Below the pieces are notes generated by a model. It was given only the letters and a program-made list of their open reading frames with translations. It was not told the origin of the DNA and made no database searches. Source: Planctomycetia bacterium (GTDB lineage Bacteria; Planctomycetota; UBA8108; SXIK01). From it: a stretch of 32,780 nucleotides of DNA. Location of the stretch: assembly GCA_005772855.1 (NCBI GenBank), contig SXIK01000044.1:1-32780 (forward strand). Reading direction: 5' to 3'. The translations under genes were made by a program, and so were the position numbers. This document shows, piece after piece, positions 6,612 to 16,849 of this stretch; positions within the stretch are counted from its first letter, which is position 1, and each line of letters begins with the position of its first letter.

Positions 6612-8402
6612 ATGAAGGACTCGGACCCGCCCACATCGCCCGAGAGCCGGCCGGGCCCAGGAGTCGCACTCGGGTTTTATGTCCTCGCCGCCATCTTGCT
6701 GACCTGGCCGCTGGCAGGGCACCTGACCGACCGACTGCCCGCTGGCGACAACGACCTCTGGCAGAACTACTGGAACTTTGATTGGTGGCGAACCGCTCTG
6801 CTTGAGCGGGGGCGCCTCCCCTATTCGACCGACGTTCTCTATCAACCCGGCCCTGTGTCGCTCGCGTTCCATACCCACTCCGAAGCCAACGTCCTCTTGA
6901 CGATGCCCGTCCAGCTCGCGTTGGGCGTGCCCGCAGCCCTCAACACGGCCCTGCTCTTGAGCTTTATTCTGTGTGGCTGGGGCGGGTACTTCCTCGCCCG
7001 CGATGTCGTGCACGATTCCGGGGCCGCTCTTGTTGCGGGGCTCGTGCTCATGCTCTACCCGCAAAGAATCGAGCAGTCGCTCGAGCACCTGAACCTCGTC
7101 AGCTTTCAAGCGATGCCGTTCTTCCTCTGCATTTTCTTGCGGCTTCTTCGCAGGGGAGGAGCGCGCCACTCGATCGCGGCCGGACTACTCTATGCCACAA
7201 ACGCGCTCTATTCCTGGCACAACGGGCTCCTTGTGCTGCCCTTCGCGGTTGTGTTTTTTGTGCAGGCCCTCTGGCGTGGCGAGCAGCCGCGCCTTCGAAT
7301 GACGCTCGATGCCGTGTTTGCCGGCCTGGTCGCCTTCGCCGTCTTGCTGCCCTTTGCGTGGCCCATGATCCGGGAGATTTTGGCGGGCGAAACCTACTTC
7401 CTGAAGCCCCCCGTCAACCGCGCAATCGATCCGCTCTTCTTGCTGGTCCCATCCGAGGTACATCCCTTCTGGGGCGGACTTTTCTCCGGGCTCTACGCGA
7501 GCTTCAGAGGCTATGCCTCGGCCGGCTTCACGTGCTACGCGGGGCTCGTGGCGCTCGCGCTCTGGCTCGCGGGCGGTTACTTGAGCCGGATGCGACCCTC
7601 GTGGAGGCTCTGGTCAGCACTCCTTGCGCTGGCGGTCGTGCTCGCGATGGGCGACACCTTCTCCACGGGAGGTTGGGATACAGGTCTGTGGCTTCCATTC
7701 TCGGGCCTTCGCTCGGTACCGATTCTCAGCACGATTCGCATTCCGAATCGTTTCATGGTTCCCGCAATGATCGCGCTTTCCGTGCTCGTTGCTATCGGTA
7801 CTCGCGAGCTGGCCCGGCTGGCGGAAGCCCGGCGCTCTGGCGCCGCCCCGTGGGTCGTCTGCGCCACGGGAATCCTGATCGCCATCGATTTTCTTGCCGT
7901 GCCGTTTCCCCTGCGTGAGCTGCCGCGGCCCAAATGGCTCGAAGCGCTCCGCCTCGAGCCCGAGGGGTTGCTGCTCGATGTTCCCGGAGGCTTCCGGGCC
8001 CGCGGCGCCGAGGACCTGTATTTCCAGACGATCCATCGTCGGCCGATCGTCGGCGGGTACACGTCCTGCGTGCCGCCCGGGGTGGAGAATCGGATCGCCT
8101 CTCTCCCGTTCCTCGGGCTCGTCTTCGAGGGAAGGCCGAAGGCGCCGGTGGACGTCGCCGCCGGGGTTGCCCAGGTGCTCGAGAGCCTGCCCATCCGTGT
8201 CGTGGTCGTTCACCTCGATCGCAAGCGAGAGCGGCTCGAGCAGAGGGCAAGAGCCGTGGCCGGCACGCGCCGGGCCCGAGTCGTAAACCCGGAGCGCGGC
8301 ACCAAGGCGGAGGTAATCGATGCGACTCGAGAGACGCTGCGGCGGCTCTGGGGCGAGCCCGTGTTTGCTGACGCGGACGCCGAGGTGTTCGTGCGGAGGT
8401 GA
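6612..8402 (+). CDS. Polytopic membrane protein, GT-C glycosyltransferase-like
   Basis: The 596-residue protein has a long series of hydrophobic segments (roughly ten, over residues 15-430) followed by a soluble C-terminal domain of about 170 residues. The first extracytoplasmic loop contains DRLPAGDNDLWQNYWNFDWW and the later HTHSEANVLL. An acidic, aromatic first loop like this is typical of GT-C-fold glycosyltransferases that use polyprenyl-linked sugars. Such assignments from sequence alone are weak, so treat it as a membrane protein of probable GT-C type. The ATG at 6612 was preferred over the TTG at 6600 because no better site is visible. It lies 50 bases after mlaD on the same strand and may belong to that operon; a role in envelope glycan or lipid modification would fit. 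Confidence 0.6.
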   Translation: MKDSDPPTSPESRPGPGVALGFYVLAAILLTWPLAGHLTDRLPAGDNDLWQNYWNFDWWRTALLERGRLPYSTDVLYQPGPVSLAFHTHSEANVLLTMPVQLALGVPAALNTALLLSFILCGWGGYFLARDVVHDSGAALVAGLVLMLYPQRIEQSLEHLNLVSFQAMPFFLCIFLRLLRRGGARHSIAAGLLYATNALYSWHNGLLVLPFAVVFFVQALWRGEQPRLRMTLDAVFAGLVAFAVLLPFAWPMIREILAGETYFLKPPVNRAIDPLFLLVPSEVHPFWGGLFSGLYASFRGYASAGFTCYAGLVALALWLAGGYLSRMRPSWRLWSALLALAVVLAMGDTFSTGGWDTGLWLPFSGLRSVPILSTIRIPNRFMVPAMIALSVLVAIGTRELARLAEARRSGAAPWVVCATGILIAIDFLAVPFPLRELPRPKWLEALRLEPEGLLLDVPGGFRARGAEDLYFQTIHRRPIVGGYTSCVPPGVENRIASLPFLGLVFEGRPKAPVDVAAGVAQVLESLPIRVVVVHLDRKRERLEQRARAVAGTRRARVVNPERGTKAEVIDATRETLRRLWGEPVFADADAEVFVRR

Positions 8403-8664
8403 GCGCAGCGCCCTGTCGGTCATGGCAAGCTGGCCGCGGCAAACCCAACTTCTACCCCTGCCCCCTTGACAAACACAGTGAGCGCCGTTAGCGTCGAGCC
8501 CCACATAAAGCTTGAATTCATAGGGTTTTCCTCGAGGCGAACCCCACGGTCACCGGTTCGGGACTCATCAGGGTCGACCACATTGTTGTCGATAACGCTG
8601 TTGTCCAGCACGGTGGCGGAGTCATTGCGTTTCATCCTCAATGTCAGCGCATAGGAGTGCCAAC
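8403..8664. other. Intergenic region before MFS gene
   Basis: No convincing gene on either strand. A TTGACA at 8466-8471 could be a -35 element, but the hexamer 17 bases on (TAGCGT) is a poor -10. A leftward open frame (8420-8641) encodes a segment that reads like beta-helix repeats ([12 protein letters not shown]) but has no ribosome site and no continuing domain; it could be a fossil fragment. AGGAG at 8653-8657 is the likely ribosome binding site of the MFS gene. Confidence 0.4.
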
Positions 8665-10287
8665 ATGACCGTGAACGTTGCTGCCAGTGGCCAGAGCACC
8701 CGGGACAAAGTGCTTTTCTGGGGTTGTTTCATCGCCCTGATAACAACCGCGTTCAGTTTCATCGGACGAATGTTCCTCATCAACACCTGGGCAGTCGAGT
8801 TCAAGCTGGATCCCGCGCAGGCAGGTCGCCTCGCGGGTATCGGGATCTGGCCCTTCGCCGTGAGCATCATCGGCTTCAGCCTCATCATCGACAAGATCGG
8901 CTACAAGGTCGCCATGGTGTTCGCGTTCCTCGGACATCTCATCTGGGCAGTCCTTGGCTTTGCCGCGTACAAGATCTCGCTCGGCGGCGACACCAAGACC
9001 GCCTATCAACTGCTCTACTGGGGCAGTCTCGTCGTCGCCCTGGCGAACGGCACTGTGGAATCCTTCATCAACCCGGTGGTGGCCACCATGTTCAGCCGCG
9101 AGAAGACGAAGTGGCTCAACATCCTTCATGCGGGATGGCCAGGAGGGCTCGTGGCCGCCGGAATACTTCTGATCAACCTCGATCACATCCCCTGGGGCTA
9201 CAAGGTTGGAATCATAGCGATCCCGGCCTTCGTGTACTTTCTGATCCTCCTGCCGTGTAAGTTTCCGGTCCAGGAGCGGGTTGCTTCTGGAGTCAGCTAT
9301 CGACAAATGCTCAGCGAGTTCGGCACTCTCGGGGCCCTGATCGTGGGCTTTCTCGTCACACTACAGCTCATGGATTTCTTCAGCCAGGGGGCCAGCCTGT
9401 CCGGGACCCAGAAGAGCCTGTTCGTGGCGGTGGGTATCGCCATCGTTGTGGGCTTTGGAGCCTACACCCGCGCTCTCGGACGCCCGCTCATGTTCTTGCT
9501 CGTGCTGATCATGATGCCGCTGGCCACCACCGAAATTGGCACCGATGGCTGGATCACCGGGATCATGGAAGGCATCGCCAAGAAGTACGAATTTCACCCC
9601 GGTTTGATCCTCGTCTACACGTCGGCGATCATGATGGTCCTGAGATTCTTCGCAGGGCCCATTGTTCACAAGCTCTCGCCGCTCGGGCTTCTCGCGGTCA
9701 GCTCTTTTCTCGCAATTCTTGGGCTGTGGACGCTCTCTTCCGCGACCGGGGTCATGATTTTTGTCGCCGCAACGCTCTATGGGTTCGGGAAGACGTTTTT
9801 CTGGCCCACCATGCTTGGAGTGGTCGCGGAGCAGACTCCCAGGGGAGGCGCCTTGACCCTCAATGCCATCAGCGGAATCGGAATGCTGGCGGTCGGGACG
9901 CTGGGATTCCCCTACATCGGAGCCCTGCAGGCGGACAAGGAAATTGAGGCTCTGACCTCCAGCGCCGAAGTACGAGCGATGGCTCCCGGCCTCGTCAGGG
10001 GCGACAAACTCGCAGCGGTCACGGAGAAGAGAATTTACGAAATTATCCCCTATGAGGCCATCGACAACGACAAGCTGAACGCCGAGCTCAAGGCCATCCC
10101 GGATACGAAGACGCGGGAACAGGCTCAAACAAAGGTTGAAGAGCTTCGCAAGCATAGTAGTCAGAAGGCGTTAAAGAGCATGGTGATCTTCCCCTTGATC
10201 ATGCTCGTGGGTTACCTGTTCCTCATGGGCTACTTCAGATCCCAGGGTGGCTACAAGCAGGTGCACCTCGAAGAGGGTGGAGTGTAG
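8665..10287 (+). CDS. Major facilitator superfamily transporter
   Basis: The 540-residue product has about twelve hydrophobic segments in the arrangement of an MFS secondary transporter. The loop between helices 2 and 3 reads [12 protein letters not shown], a degenerate version of the MFS A-motif, and membrane segments are rich in Gly, Ala and Leu. Between the last two membrane segments lies a charged loop of about 85 residues (nucleotides about 9935-10180; many Lys, Glu and Asp). This is unusually long for the family, and only then does the final helix follow ([20 protein letters not shown]). The ATG at 8665 is preferred over 8641 because AGGAG sits 7 bases upstream. Substrate unknown; neighbours give no clear hint. 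Not obviously in an operon with the genes on either side. Confidence 0.85.
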   Translation: MTVNVAASGQSTRDKVLFWGCFIALITTAFSFIGRMFLINTWAVEFKLDPAQAGRLAGIGIWPFAVSIIGFSLIIDKIGYKVAMVFAFLGHLIWAVLGFAAYKISLGGDTKTAYQLLYWGSLVVALANGTVESFINPVVATMFSREKTKWLNILHAGWPGGLVAAGILLINLDHIPWGYKVGIIAIPAFVYFLILLPCKFPVQERVASGVSYRQMLSEFGTLGALIVGFLVTLQLMDFFSQGASLSGTQKSLFVAVGIAIVVGFGAYTRALGRPLMFLLVLIMMPLATTEIGTDGWITGIMEGIAKKYEFHPGLILVYTSAIMMVLRFFAGPIVHKLSPLGLLAVSSFLAILGLWTLSSATGVMIFVAATLYGFGKTFFWPTMLGVVAEQTPRGGALTLNAISGIGMLAVGTLGFPYIGALQADKEIEALTSSAEVRAMAPGLVRGDKLAAVTEKRIYEIIPYEAIDNDKLNAELKAIPDTKTREQAQTKVEELRKHSSQKALKSMVIFPLIMLVGYLFLMGYFRSQGGYKQVHLEEGGV

Positions 10288-10604
10288 TACCGTGATCCAC
10301 AGCTTCGTTCCTTGAGAAAAGGTTGCTTGCGTGGGACGGGGCTTCGCGGGTAGCTCCGGGAGCCAGTGAGCGCCTTTCCCCCTTTGCACGAAGTCCCATC
10401 GGGCACGCTCGGCCTCATTTCCCACCCGAGGGCACATCACCCCTTATACTTTGTGGGTACTCAATCGAACGCCACGGCAGGTCGCAGGCCTGAGTTGTGC
10501 GTTCTCTTACTTGCCTTGAGGCTACTTGATGTGCACCGCTGCTGCCCTCCACGGAGCGGAGCCAGATTGCGGAGCGGAGCCAGAAAGATGGAACTGTCGA
10601 TCTC
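10288..10604. other. Intergenic region upstream of the giant secreted protein
   Basis: About 320 bases without a recognisable gene. It contains GGGCACATCACCCCTTATACT (TTATACT resembling a -10 element near 10443-10449) and a direct repeat of CGGAGCGGAGCCAGA at 10552-10566 and 10570-10584, just before the start codon. No convincing terminator for the MFS gene is visible. Confidence 0.4.
10552..10584 (+). repeat. 15-bp direct repeat upstream of start codon
   Basis: CGGAGCGGAGCCAGA occurs twice, 18 bases apart, ending 20 bases before the ATG at 10605. Each copy itself contains GGAGCGGAGC. It could be a regulator binding site in the leader, or a simple slippage duplication. Confidence 0.6.
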
Positions 10605-13600
10605 ATGAATGGGTCGTCACGATTCACGCAGAAACCCGCGGCAGCCGGCGGCTTGAGTCGTTCTCTCCTGCGGCTAATGTTTTTGGCCCTGGGACTCATT
10701 GCCGCCCCGTCTCTCAACGCCGTGATCGTGATCTCGGAGATCCAGTACCACCCTCGAGGGAATGACTCCGAGCTCGAGTACATCGAGCTTCACAACGAGA
10801 CGCCGGATCCCATGGACCTGACCGGCTACTTTTTTTCAAGGGGCATAGATTTTACGTTCACGGACCGGACCTTCCTCGACCCGGGTGCCTACCTTGTCGT
10901 TTGCGCCAACAAGGACAGGATCGCCGCCGCGTACGGCATCACCAACGTCGTGGGGAATTGGTCCCCGGAGACTTCGCTGAAAAACTCGGGCGAATCGATC
11001 GAGCTCTCGAATCCGGCCGGCGTGGTGGAGGCGCGTGTGACCTACAATGATCGAGGAAAGTGGCCCTCGGGCGCCGACGGCACCGGGCACTCGCTCGAGC
11101 TCAAGGACGTCTACGCCGACATGGACGACCCGGACCACTGGGCCCTGAGCGGCAAGATGGGCGGTTCACCGGGCCAGCCGAACAACACCTTGCCTGGCGC
11201 AGTCTCGGTGGTCATCAATGAGGCCCTCCTGACGGGTAATTCGGGCGAACGGTGGATGGAGCTATACAACCACGGAAAGGACGACGTCGATCTCTCTGGT
11301 TTTCACGTTTCGAACAATCAAGACGACCTCAGCAGGGCCACGCTCGCGGCCGGAACGACCCTTGCCGCTGGCAAGTGGCTCGTCCTGAGCGACAGACTGA
11401 CCGGGCTCGACTTTGGCCCCGACAAGAGCGGGCGGTCCTTTCTCGCGCTCGTGAGCCCCACCGGTGATCGCGTGATCGACGCACGCACCTTCGAGCCGAA
11501 TACCCTCTACCCCGGCCTGAGCGAGGCCAGGATCCCGGACGGCGATTCCTTCTTTTCGAGCTCCGCCGACCCGACACCCAACGCGGCCAACCAGATCACG
11601 GTGCAATCCGATATCGTGATCAATGAGATCTTCTACCATCCGATCGATGGCGACCCGCGGGGGGAGTTCGTCGAGCTTTACAACCGTGGCTCGCAAGCGA
11701 TCGACCTGACAGGTTGGAGCGTCTCCGACGGCGTGCGCTTCGAATTCCCGGACGGAACCGTGGTCGACGGCCATGGTCACCTCGTCGTCGCCCGAGACCC
11801 TGCAAACATCCGGGCCGTCTACGGCCTTCCTGCCACGGCGGTGCTCGGCCCGCCAGATGACAGCGATGCACTCGATCGTTTCGGTACGTTGGCCGATTCG
11901 GGAGAACGAGTATCCATTTCTGATGCCCGAGGAAACATTGTCGACACGGTCCGCTACTTTGACGGCGGCGAGTGGCCCCGCTGGGCCGACGGCGGCGGCT
12001 CTTCCATGGAGCTCATTGACCCCAACCAGGACAACTCCTTCGCGCAGGCGTGGGATTCATCCGACGAGTCGCAAAAATCAGAGGCCACCCGGTACTCCTA
12101 CAAGGGCACGCTTTCGAGCAGCACCACTTTCGCAGACCCTCCGGAGTTCCACCTGGTGATGACGGGCTCAGGCATTACGGTCGTCGATGACCTCACCATG
12201 GTTTCCCGGGTGAGTACTTTTACGCCCGAGACGATTTATGTCACGAGCAATGACACGTGGAAGCTCAAGAAGGGCACGGAGGAGGCTTCCGTGCCGGTCA
12301 CGGCGTGGCGAGAGCTCGAGTATGACGACAGCGCCTGGACCGATGCGCAGGCGATTATTGGATTTGGTGAGTTCGACGAGACGACCGTTCTTGACGACAT
12401 GAGGAAGTTCGGCGTCAACCCGGGGTATGCCTCTTTCTTTGTTCGCAAGACCTTCCAGGTTGCCGACCTGGCAGCCTTGAAAGACCTCGTCCTCGAGATC
12501 CAGTATGACGATGGCTTCGTCGCCTATCTCAACGGCGTTGAGGTTGCTTCGGGCAACATGGACCTGAAGGATCGGGCATACAAGTCCCTGGCCTTGCTCG
12601 TCAGGGAGAAACAAAAAGACCTTGTCGACCTCGCGGCCTGGAAGCCTGTGTTGCGCGCCGGTCGCAACGTGCTCGCGATCCAGGTGCACAACCAATCGCT
12701 GGTCTCAAACGATGCCCGCTTTTCCGCGCAGCTCGCGAGTGGGACCATCAGCACCGAGGAGGGATCAAATTTGTTCAAGGATGGCTCGTTCGAGACCGTC
12801 CCCGACAAGCCAGCTTGGGTCCTGCAGGGTACCCACGTTCGCTCCGGCCGCACGACCGCCGAGGCAATCTCCGGCGAGGGATCGCTCAAGATTGTTTCCA
12901 CTGGCGGCGGCGACAACAAGGTGAACCGAATCGAAACCTCCAACACGGGCCTCACGGCCCCCAGGGTGAGGACTGTCTACGATATTTCGTTTTTGGCGAA
13001 ATGGATTTGTGGTACGCCAACTCTCCTGACGCACGGCTCTTATCAGGGCTCGGACCCACCGAGCTACGCCGCCTCGACCCCACTGATGGTGCCGAGAAAT
13101 CTGGGCACTCCAGGCGCTCCCAACAGCGTCACGCTGCGTCAAGTCGCCGAGACCGGCTCGAGTAGTAACCTCGGTCCCGTGATCAAGCAGGTGAAACATG
13201 CGCCCTCGCTCCCGGCAGCGAATGAGGCCGTGACGATCGAAGCGCGCATTTACGACCCCGACGGGGTGTCGAGCGCAGTGGTCAAGTACAGCCTGGATAC
13301 GCCGAAGGTCCCGGGTGACCCGGCGCTCCTCGAAGTGCCCATGACCGATGAAGACGGCGACGGCGTCTACACGGCACAGATTCCGGGCCAGGCCCTCAAG
13401 AAGAAGGTTGTCTACTGCATCGTGGCCAGGGACTCAAGAGGTCAGTTGGGCCGTTGGCCGCTTGACCACGTCCACAGAACGAACCCGCTCATCCTCGATC
13501 CTTCTCTGGCAGGTGCCAACGACGACCAGTACGCCGTCTACCGCCATGACACCCCCTTTGCGGGCAAGCCACAATCCTTCCGTTTCTGGATGCACGGTGC

Positions 13601-15539
13601 CAACGAGCAGTACCTCTCCTCGCGGCCGCTCCACTCAAACGACCTTGTCGCTGGCACTCTATTGTTCCAATCCCGCGACGTTTATTACAACGCCGGAATC
13701 CGCTTCTCCGGGAGCCCTTTTGCTCGTCAAGCCTGGACGGAGAGTTACCGCATGCGGCTGCCAAAAGACAATCCGCTACAGGGTACGATCGAGAGTTTCA
13801 ACATGGAGGACCACCAGGATGGCGGCGCCGTTTCCGCCAAGGAGCGGATCTCGAATTACCTCCTGCGTTGGCATCAGGGACAGACCATTGGTCCCTACTC
13901 GCTCCAGTGGTACGTTCAGTTGCAGGTGAACGATCGGGTCAACGAGCTTCGGGAGCTGGTCCAAACACCCAACGCGGAGTTCATTGGCCGCTGGTGGCCC
14001 GGGGACGACCGAGGGTCTTTCTTTGAAATGGATGATCGTCACACCTTTACCGACGATGGCAGTCGTGAGAACTCGGTGGACGCAGTGCTCCTCTACCCCC
14101 CCTACGGCGCTTCTGGCCTGGGCGGTGACAAGGAGCAGTACCGCCACTACTTCAATCTGCGTCTCAAGGAGGAGGAAGATGACTTCTCCGAGCTGATCAA
14201 ACTGGCGAGACTCTTGACAACCTCCCAGACTCCCGACAACGAGTTTGATCGGCTGGTGTGGGATCAAGTCGACGTCGAATCGTTTTGCCGTTACTGGTCG
14301 ATCCGCATGAACACCGACGACTGGGATTGCTGGGGCACGAATCGCGGCAAGAACTGCTATCTTTACCGGCCCGAGGGTGCCGGCAAGTGGTACCTGATTC
14401 CGTGGGATATGGAGCTGACCTACACGAATTCGTCATCTTTTCTTCCGCCCGCGTTGACGGCAACTTCAAATTCCACTTATCTGAACACCTTCGCGGAGGT
14501 GACCCGCTTCATCAATCGCCCGCGGATCAAGCGCCTCTACTATGGCATCCTGAAGGAGATGATTGACAGACAGTTTCAATCATCCTTCCTGCTCCCTTAC
14601 ATGCAGAAACTGGATGCGGTGGGCGCCCAGTGGACCGATATCGGCAAGCCAAAGGGGTTCATCGATACTCGACGCAAGATGCTGCAAACGGTCGTCAAGG
14701 GAGTCACGATGCCCACGATCAGCTTCACCATCACGACCAACGGCGGCCAGCCCCTTGAGATTGAGTGGACACAGCTTGAGCTCAAGGGCAAGGCGCCCGT
14801 GGAGATTCGGGATATCGTCGTGAGGATCGACGGCAAGGACCCCACACCGCCGTGGAGAGTCGAGTTCTCCTCCACGGACCTTCTCGGCTGGACAGTCAGT
14901 GGCAGCTTGAGCCTTGGGGAGCACACAGTCGAGCTCGTCGGATTCACCAGTGACCTTGCGGTTGTGGCCTCCACTTCGATCACCGTGACCGTATTGCCCG
15001 CCGTCCCACCCGTCATCTCCGCAGTGACACCGCTCAAGGCGGTTGTGGGCGAGCTCGTGACGATCACCGGGACAGGATTCAGGGCAACTTCCAGGGTGCT
15101 CTTCGGCGAAGTCCAGGCCGCGCAGGTGACCTTCAACCCTGAAGCGAGCCAACAGATTGTGGCCGCGGTCCCCGCGGGTGTTCCGCTCGAAATGGTCGAG
15201 GTGCGCGTGGAGAACCTTGGAGGGATTCAATCGGATCCCTTCGCAATTCAGGTGGTCGCAGAAAAGAAACGATTCCTTCGTGGTGACAGCGATCGAAGCG
15301 GCCAGGTGAATCTGACGGACGCCCTTTACTCGCTGGATTTCCTCTTCCAGCAAGGCCAACTACCGCTCTGCATGGACGCCGGCGACGTGGATGACGACGG
15401 CAGCTTGAACATCACCGACGCGATCGTTCTCCTGCGATTCCTTTTCCAGGGAGGCGCTCAGCCGCCGGCCCCGTTTCCCGAGGTAGCTGAGGATCCGACT
15501 CCACTCGACCCGCTCACCTGCGCAATCGGTGTCGAGTAG
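10605..15539 (+). CDS. Giant secreted lamin-tail / CotH / dockerin-like protein
   Basis: The 1644-residue product has an N-terminal signal peptide (about 1-38, ending APSLNA). Three lamin-tail domains follow, each starting near a 'VI[SN]E' strand (about 39-165, 200-300 and 337-465; for example SEIQYHP and INEIFYHP). Next is a jelly-roll-like region (about 547-703, ELEYDDSAW and GFGEFDE), a putative carbohydrate-binding region (about 722-842), an Ig-like strand domain (about 858-966) and a CotH domain (about 975-1365; includes WDCWGTNRGKNCYLY and LIPWDMELTY). An IPT/TIG domain (about 1467-1552) and a dockerin-like tail (about 1557-1644, RGDSDRSGQVNLTDAL and DVDDDGSLNITDAI) complete it. CotH is a kinase-like fold known to phosphorylate spore-coat proteins; activity here is untested. 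The C-terminal tandem calcium-loop module is a planctomycete hallmark, probably a surface or secretion tag. Confidence 0.9.
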   Translation: MNGSSRFTQKPAAAGGLSRSLLRLMFLALGLIAAPSLNAVIVISEIQYHPRGNDSELEYIELHNETPDPMDLTGYFFSRGIDFTFTDRTFLDPGAYLVVCANKDRIAAAYGITNVVGNWSPETSLKNSGESIELSNPAGVVEARVTYNDRGKWPSGADGTGHSLELKDVYADMDDPDHWALSGKMGGSPGQPNNTLPGAVSVVINEALLTGNSGERWMELYNHGKDDVDLSGFHVSNNQDDLSRATLAAGTTLAAGKWLVLSDRLTGLDFGPDKSGRSFLALVSPTGDRVIDARTFEPNTLYPGLSEARIPDGDSFFSSSADPTPNAANQITVQSDIVINEIFYHPIDGDPRGEFVELYNRGSQAIDLTGWSVSDGVRFEFPDGTVVDGHGHLVVARDPANIRAVYGLPATAVLGPPDDSDALDRFGTLADSGERVSISDARGNIVDTVRYFDGGEWPRWADGGGSSMELIDPNQDNSFAQAWDSSDESQKSEATRYSYKGTLSSSTTFADPPEFHLVMTGSGITVVDDLTMVSRVSTFTPETIYVTSNDTWKLKKGTEEASVPVTAWRELEYDDSAWTDAQAIIGFGEFDETTVLDDMRKFGVNPGYASFFVRKTFQVADLAALKDLVLEIQYDDGFVAYLNGVEVASGNMDLKDRAYKSLALLVREKQKDLVDLAAWKPVLRAGRNVLAIQVHNQSLVSNDARFSAQLASGTISTEEGSNLFKDGSFETVPDKPAWVLQGTHVRSGRTTAEAISGEGSLKIVSTGGGDNKVNRIETSNTGLTAPRVRTVYDISFLAKWICGTPTLLTHGSYQGSDPPSYAASTPLMVPRNLGTPGAPNSVTLRQVAETGSSSNLGPVIKQVKHAPSLPAANEAVTIEARIYDPDGVSSAVVKYSLDTPKVPGDPALLEVPMTDEDGDGVYTAQIPGQALKKKVVYCIVARDSRGQLGRWPLDHVHRTNPLILDPSLAGANDDQYAVYRHDTPFAGKPQSFRFWMHGANEQYLSSRPLHSNDLVAGTLLFQSRDVYYNAGIRFSGSPFARQAWTESYRMRLPKDNPLQGTIESFNMEDHQDGGAVSAKERISNYLLRWHQGQTIGPYSLQWYVQLQVNDRVNELRELVQTPNAEFIGRWWPGDDRGSFFEMDDRHTFTDDGSRENSVDAVLLYPPYGASGLGGDKEQYRHYFNLRLKEEEDDFSELIKLARLLTTSQTPDNEFDRLVWDQVDVESFCRYWSIRMNTDDWDCWGTNRGKNCYLYRPEGAGKWYLIPWDMELTYTNSSSFLPPALTATSNSTYLNTFAEVTRFINRPRIKRLYYGILKEMIDRQFQSSFLLPYMQKLDAVGAQWTDIGKPKGFIDTRRKMLQTVVKGVTMPTISFTITTNGGQPLEIEWTQLELKGKAPVEIRDIVVRIDGKDPTPPWRVEFSSTDLLGWTVSGSLSLGEHTVELVGFTSDLAVVASTSITVTVLPAVPPVISAVTPLKAVVGELVTITGTGFRATSRVLFGEVQAAQVTFNPEASQQIVAAVPAGVPLEMVEVRVENLGGIQSDPFAIQVVAEKKRFLRGDSDRSGQVNLTDALYSLDFLFQQGQLPLCMDAGDVDDDGSLNITDAIVLLRFLFQGGAQPPAPFPEVAEDPTPLDPLTCAIGVE

Positions 15540-15605
15540 AGGGAAAGTCACTGGATGCGACTCGCCAGAAGCACTGCCGGCTCGCCACCCACCACGCGGA
15601 GCTGA

Positions 15606-16673
15606 TCAACGGGTCGTTAGCCGAACGGGTCGGCCTTCTCGCGCAGACTTGTAAATTGCACAGATCACCTCCACGGAGCCCCTGGCATCAAGACCCGAGC
15701 AGCAGGGTTGCGTACCCGTCTGGACGGCCCGCACGAAGTCCTCGAACTGCCTCCGGTGCCCTTCGAACGAGATGCCCCTCGGGTCCGCCGCACCGCCGTC
15801 CGGGAGGCCCTCCCGTGGTCCGTGTTTCCTGCGGATCTCCTCGTCCTGTGGCTCTTCGGTGTCGAACTTCCACGTGACGATGACGTCGTCCTCAAGGACC
15901 GCCGTTCCCTTCGAGCCGCAGACCTCCAGTCGCATCTTTGCACCCGGCCAGGCGCCCGTGGTCCCCTCGATCGAACCCAGCGCCCCGTTGTGGAAGCGCA
16001 CGGCTACCGTGGCGGTGTCTTCGACCTCGATCCGTTCGTGGGCAAGGGTTGAAGTGAAGGCCGAAACCTCTGCCACCCCCCCGAGGCACCACTGGAGAAG
16101 GTCGATTCCGTGGATTCCCTGATTCATGAGGACGCCGCCCCCGTCGAGCTTCCACGTGCCCCGCCAGACGCCCGTGTCGTAATACTCCTGGGTTCGGAAC
16201 CACTTGATGTGGACATCCCCGAGTACGATGCGGCCAAAACGCCCCCGGTCGATCGCCTGCTTCAGGGCGCGGCTGGACTCCTGAAACCTTCTCGGGAAAA
16301 TCGCCCCGAGAAGCACCCCCGCCTTCTGGCACGCCGCGATGATTTGATCCACGCGCTCGGGAGTGATTTCGAGCGGCTTTTCGACAATGACGTGCTTTGA
16401 GGCCCGCGCGGCCAGAAGCGCGATCTCCAGGTGAGCGCCGCTCGGAGTGCAGATCGAAACGCAATCGACCTCGCTCGAAGCCAGCAGGTCCTCGAGGCGC
16501 TCAAAGGCCGGCGCCCCGAACTGCCGGGCTCGCCTGTGGGCGGACTCGGGGGTGCGATTGTAAAAGCCCGCAAGCCGGGCTCCGCCGAGTGCCTGAATGG
16601 CCTGGCTCTGAAACTCGCTGATCATCCCGCAGCCGACAATGGCGATGCCGAGGGGGCTTGCGTTATTTTTCAC
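15606..16673 (-). CDS. Gfo/Idh/MocA family NAD(P)-dependent oxidoreductase
   Basis: The 355-residue product has a Rossmann N-terminal domain (IAIVGCGMIS, about 10-19). The family-typical KHVIVEKP follows (EKP at 98-100), then the C-terminal alpha/beta domain with GGGVLMNQGIHGIDLLQW (His188 and Asp191, positions usually catalytic or substrate-binding). Members oxidise or reduce sugars, inositols or related polyols. The precise substrate cannot be told from sequence. Starts at GTG 16673, reading away from the lipoprotein operon that begins at 16850. Ends 66 bases from the end of the giant secreted protein, so the two are convergent. Gfo/Idh/MocA genes are very numerous in planctomycetes, so its presence here carries little functional context. 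Confidence 0.92.
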   Translation of the reverse strand: MKNNASPLGIAIVGCGMISEFQSQAIQALGGARLAGFYNRTPESAHRRARQFGAPAFERLEDLLASSEVDCVSICTPSGAHLEIALLAARASKHVIVEKPLEITPERVDQIIAACQKAGVLLGAIFPRRFQESSRALKQAIDRGRFGRIVLGDVHIKWFRTQEYYDTGVWRGTWKLDGGGVLMNQGIHGIDLLQWCLGGVAEVSAFTSTLAHERIEVEDTATVAVRFHNGALGSIEGTTGAWPGAKMRLEVCGSKGTAVLEDDVIVTWKFDTEEPQDEEIRRKHGPREGLPDGGAADPRGISFEGHRRQFEDFVRAVQTGTQPCCSGLDARGSVEVICAIYKSAREGRPVRLTTR

Positions 16674-16849
16674 GTGACAGCTCTCTTCCGATAACGAGGC
16701 CTGGGTTGAATACGACCACCTGAGTCATCGTAATTGGAATTCGCAATGGAGGAAGACCCGGCGCCTTGATAATCCGTTCGGTTCCCACCAAGATACGGGC
16801 CATCTCTGAAAACCTGAGCAAAGCTTGTTTCGAAAGGATATCCACAGGA

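Noticed and set aside
8466-8494. Promoter for the MFS gene (TTGACA with 17-base spacer)
   Set aside because: The -10 hexamer is poor (TAGCGT), and one good -35 in GC-rich DNA is not enough to call a promoter.
8420-8641. Leftward 73-residue frame resembling a beta-helix repeat
   Set aside because: No ribosome site and no continuing domain; too short to call a gene, though it could be a fossil.
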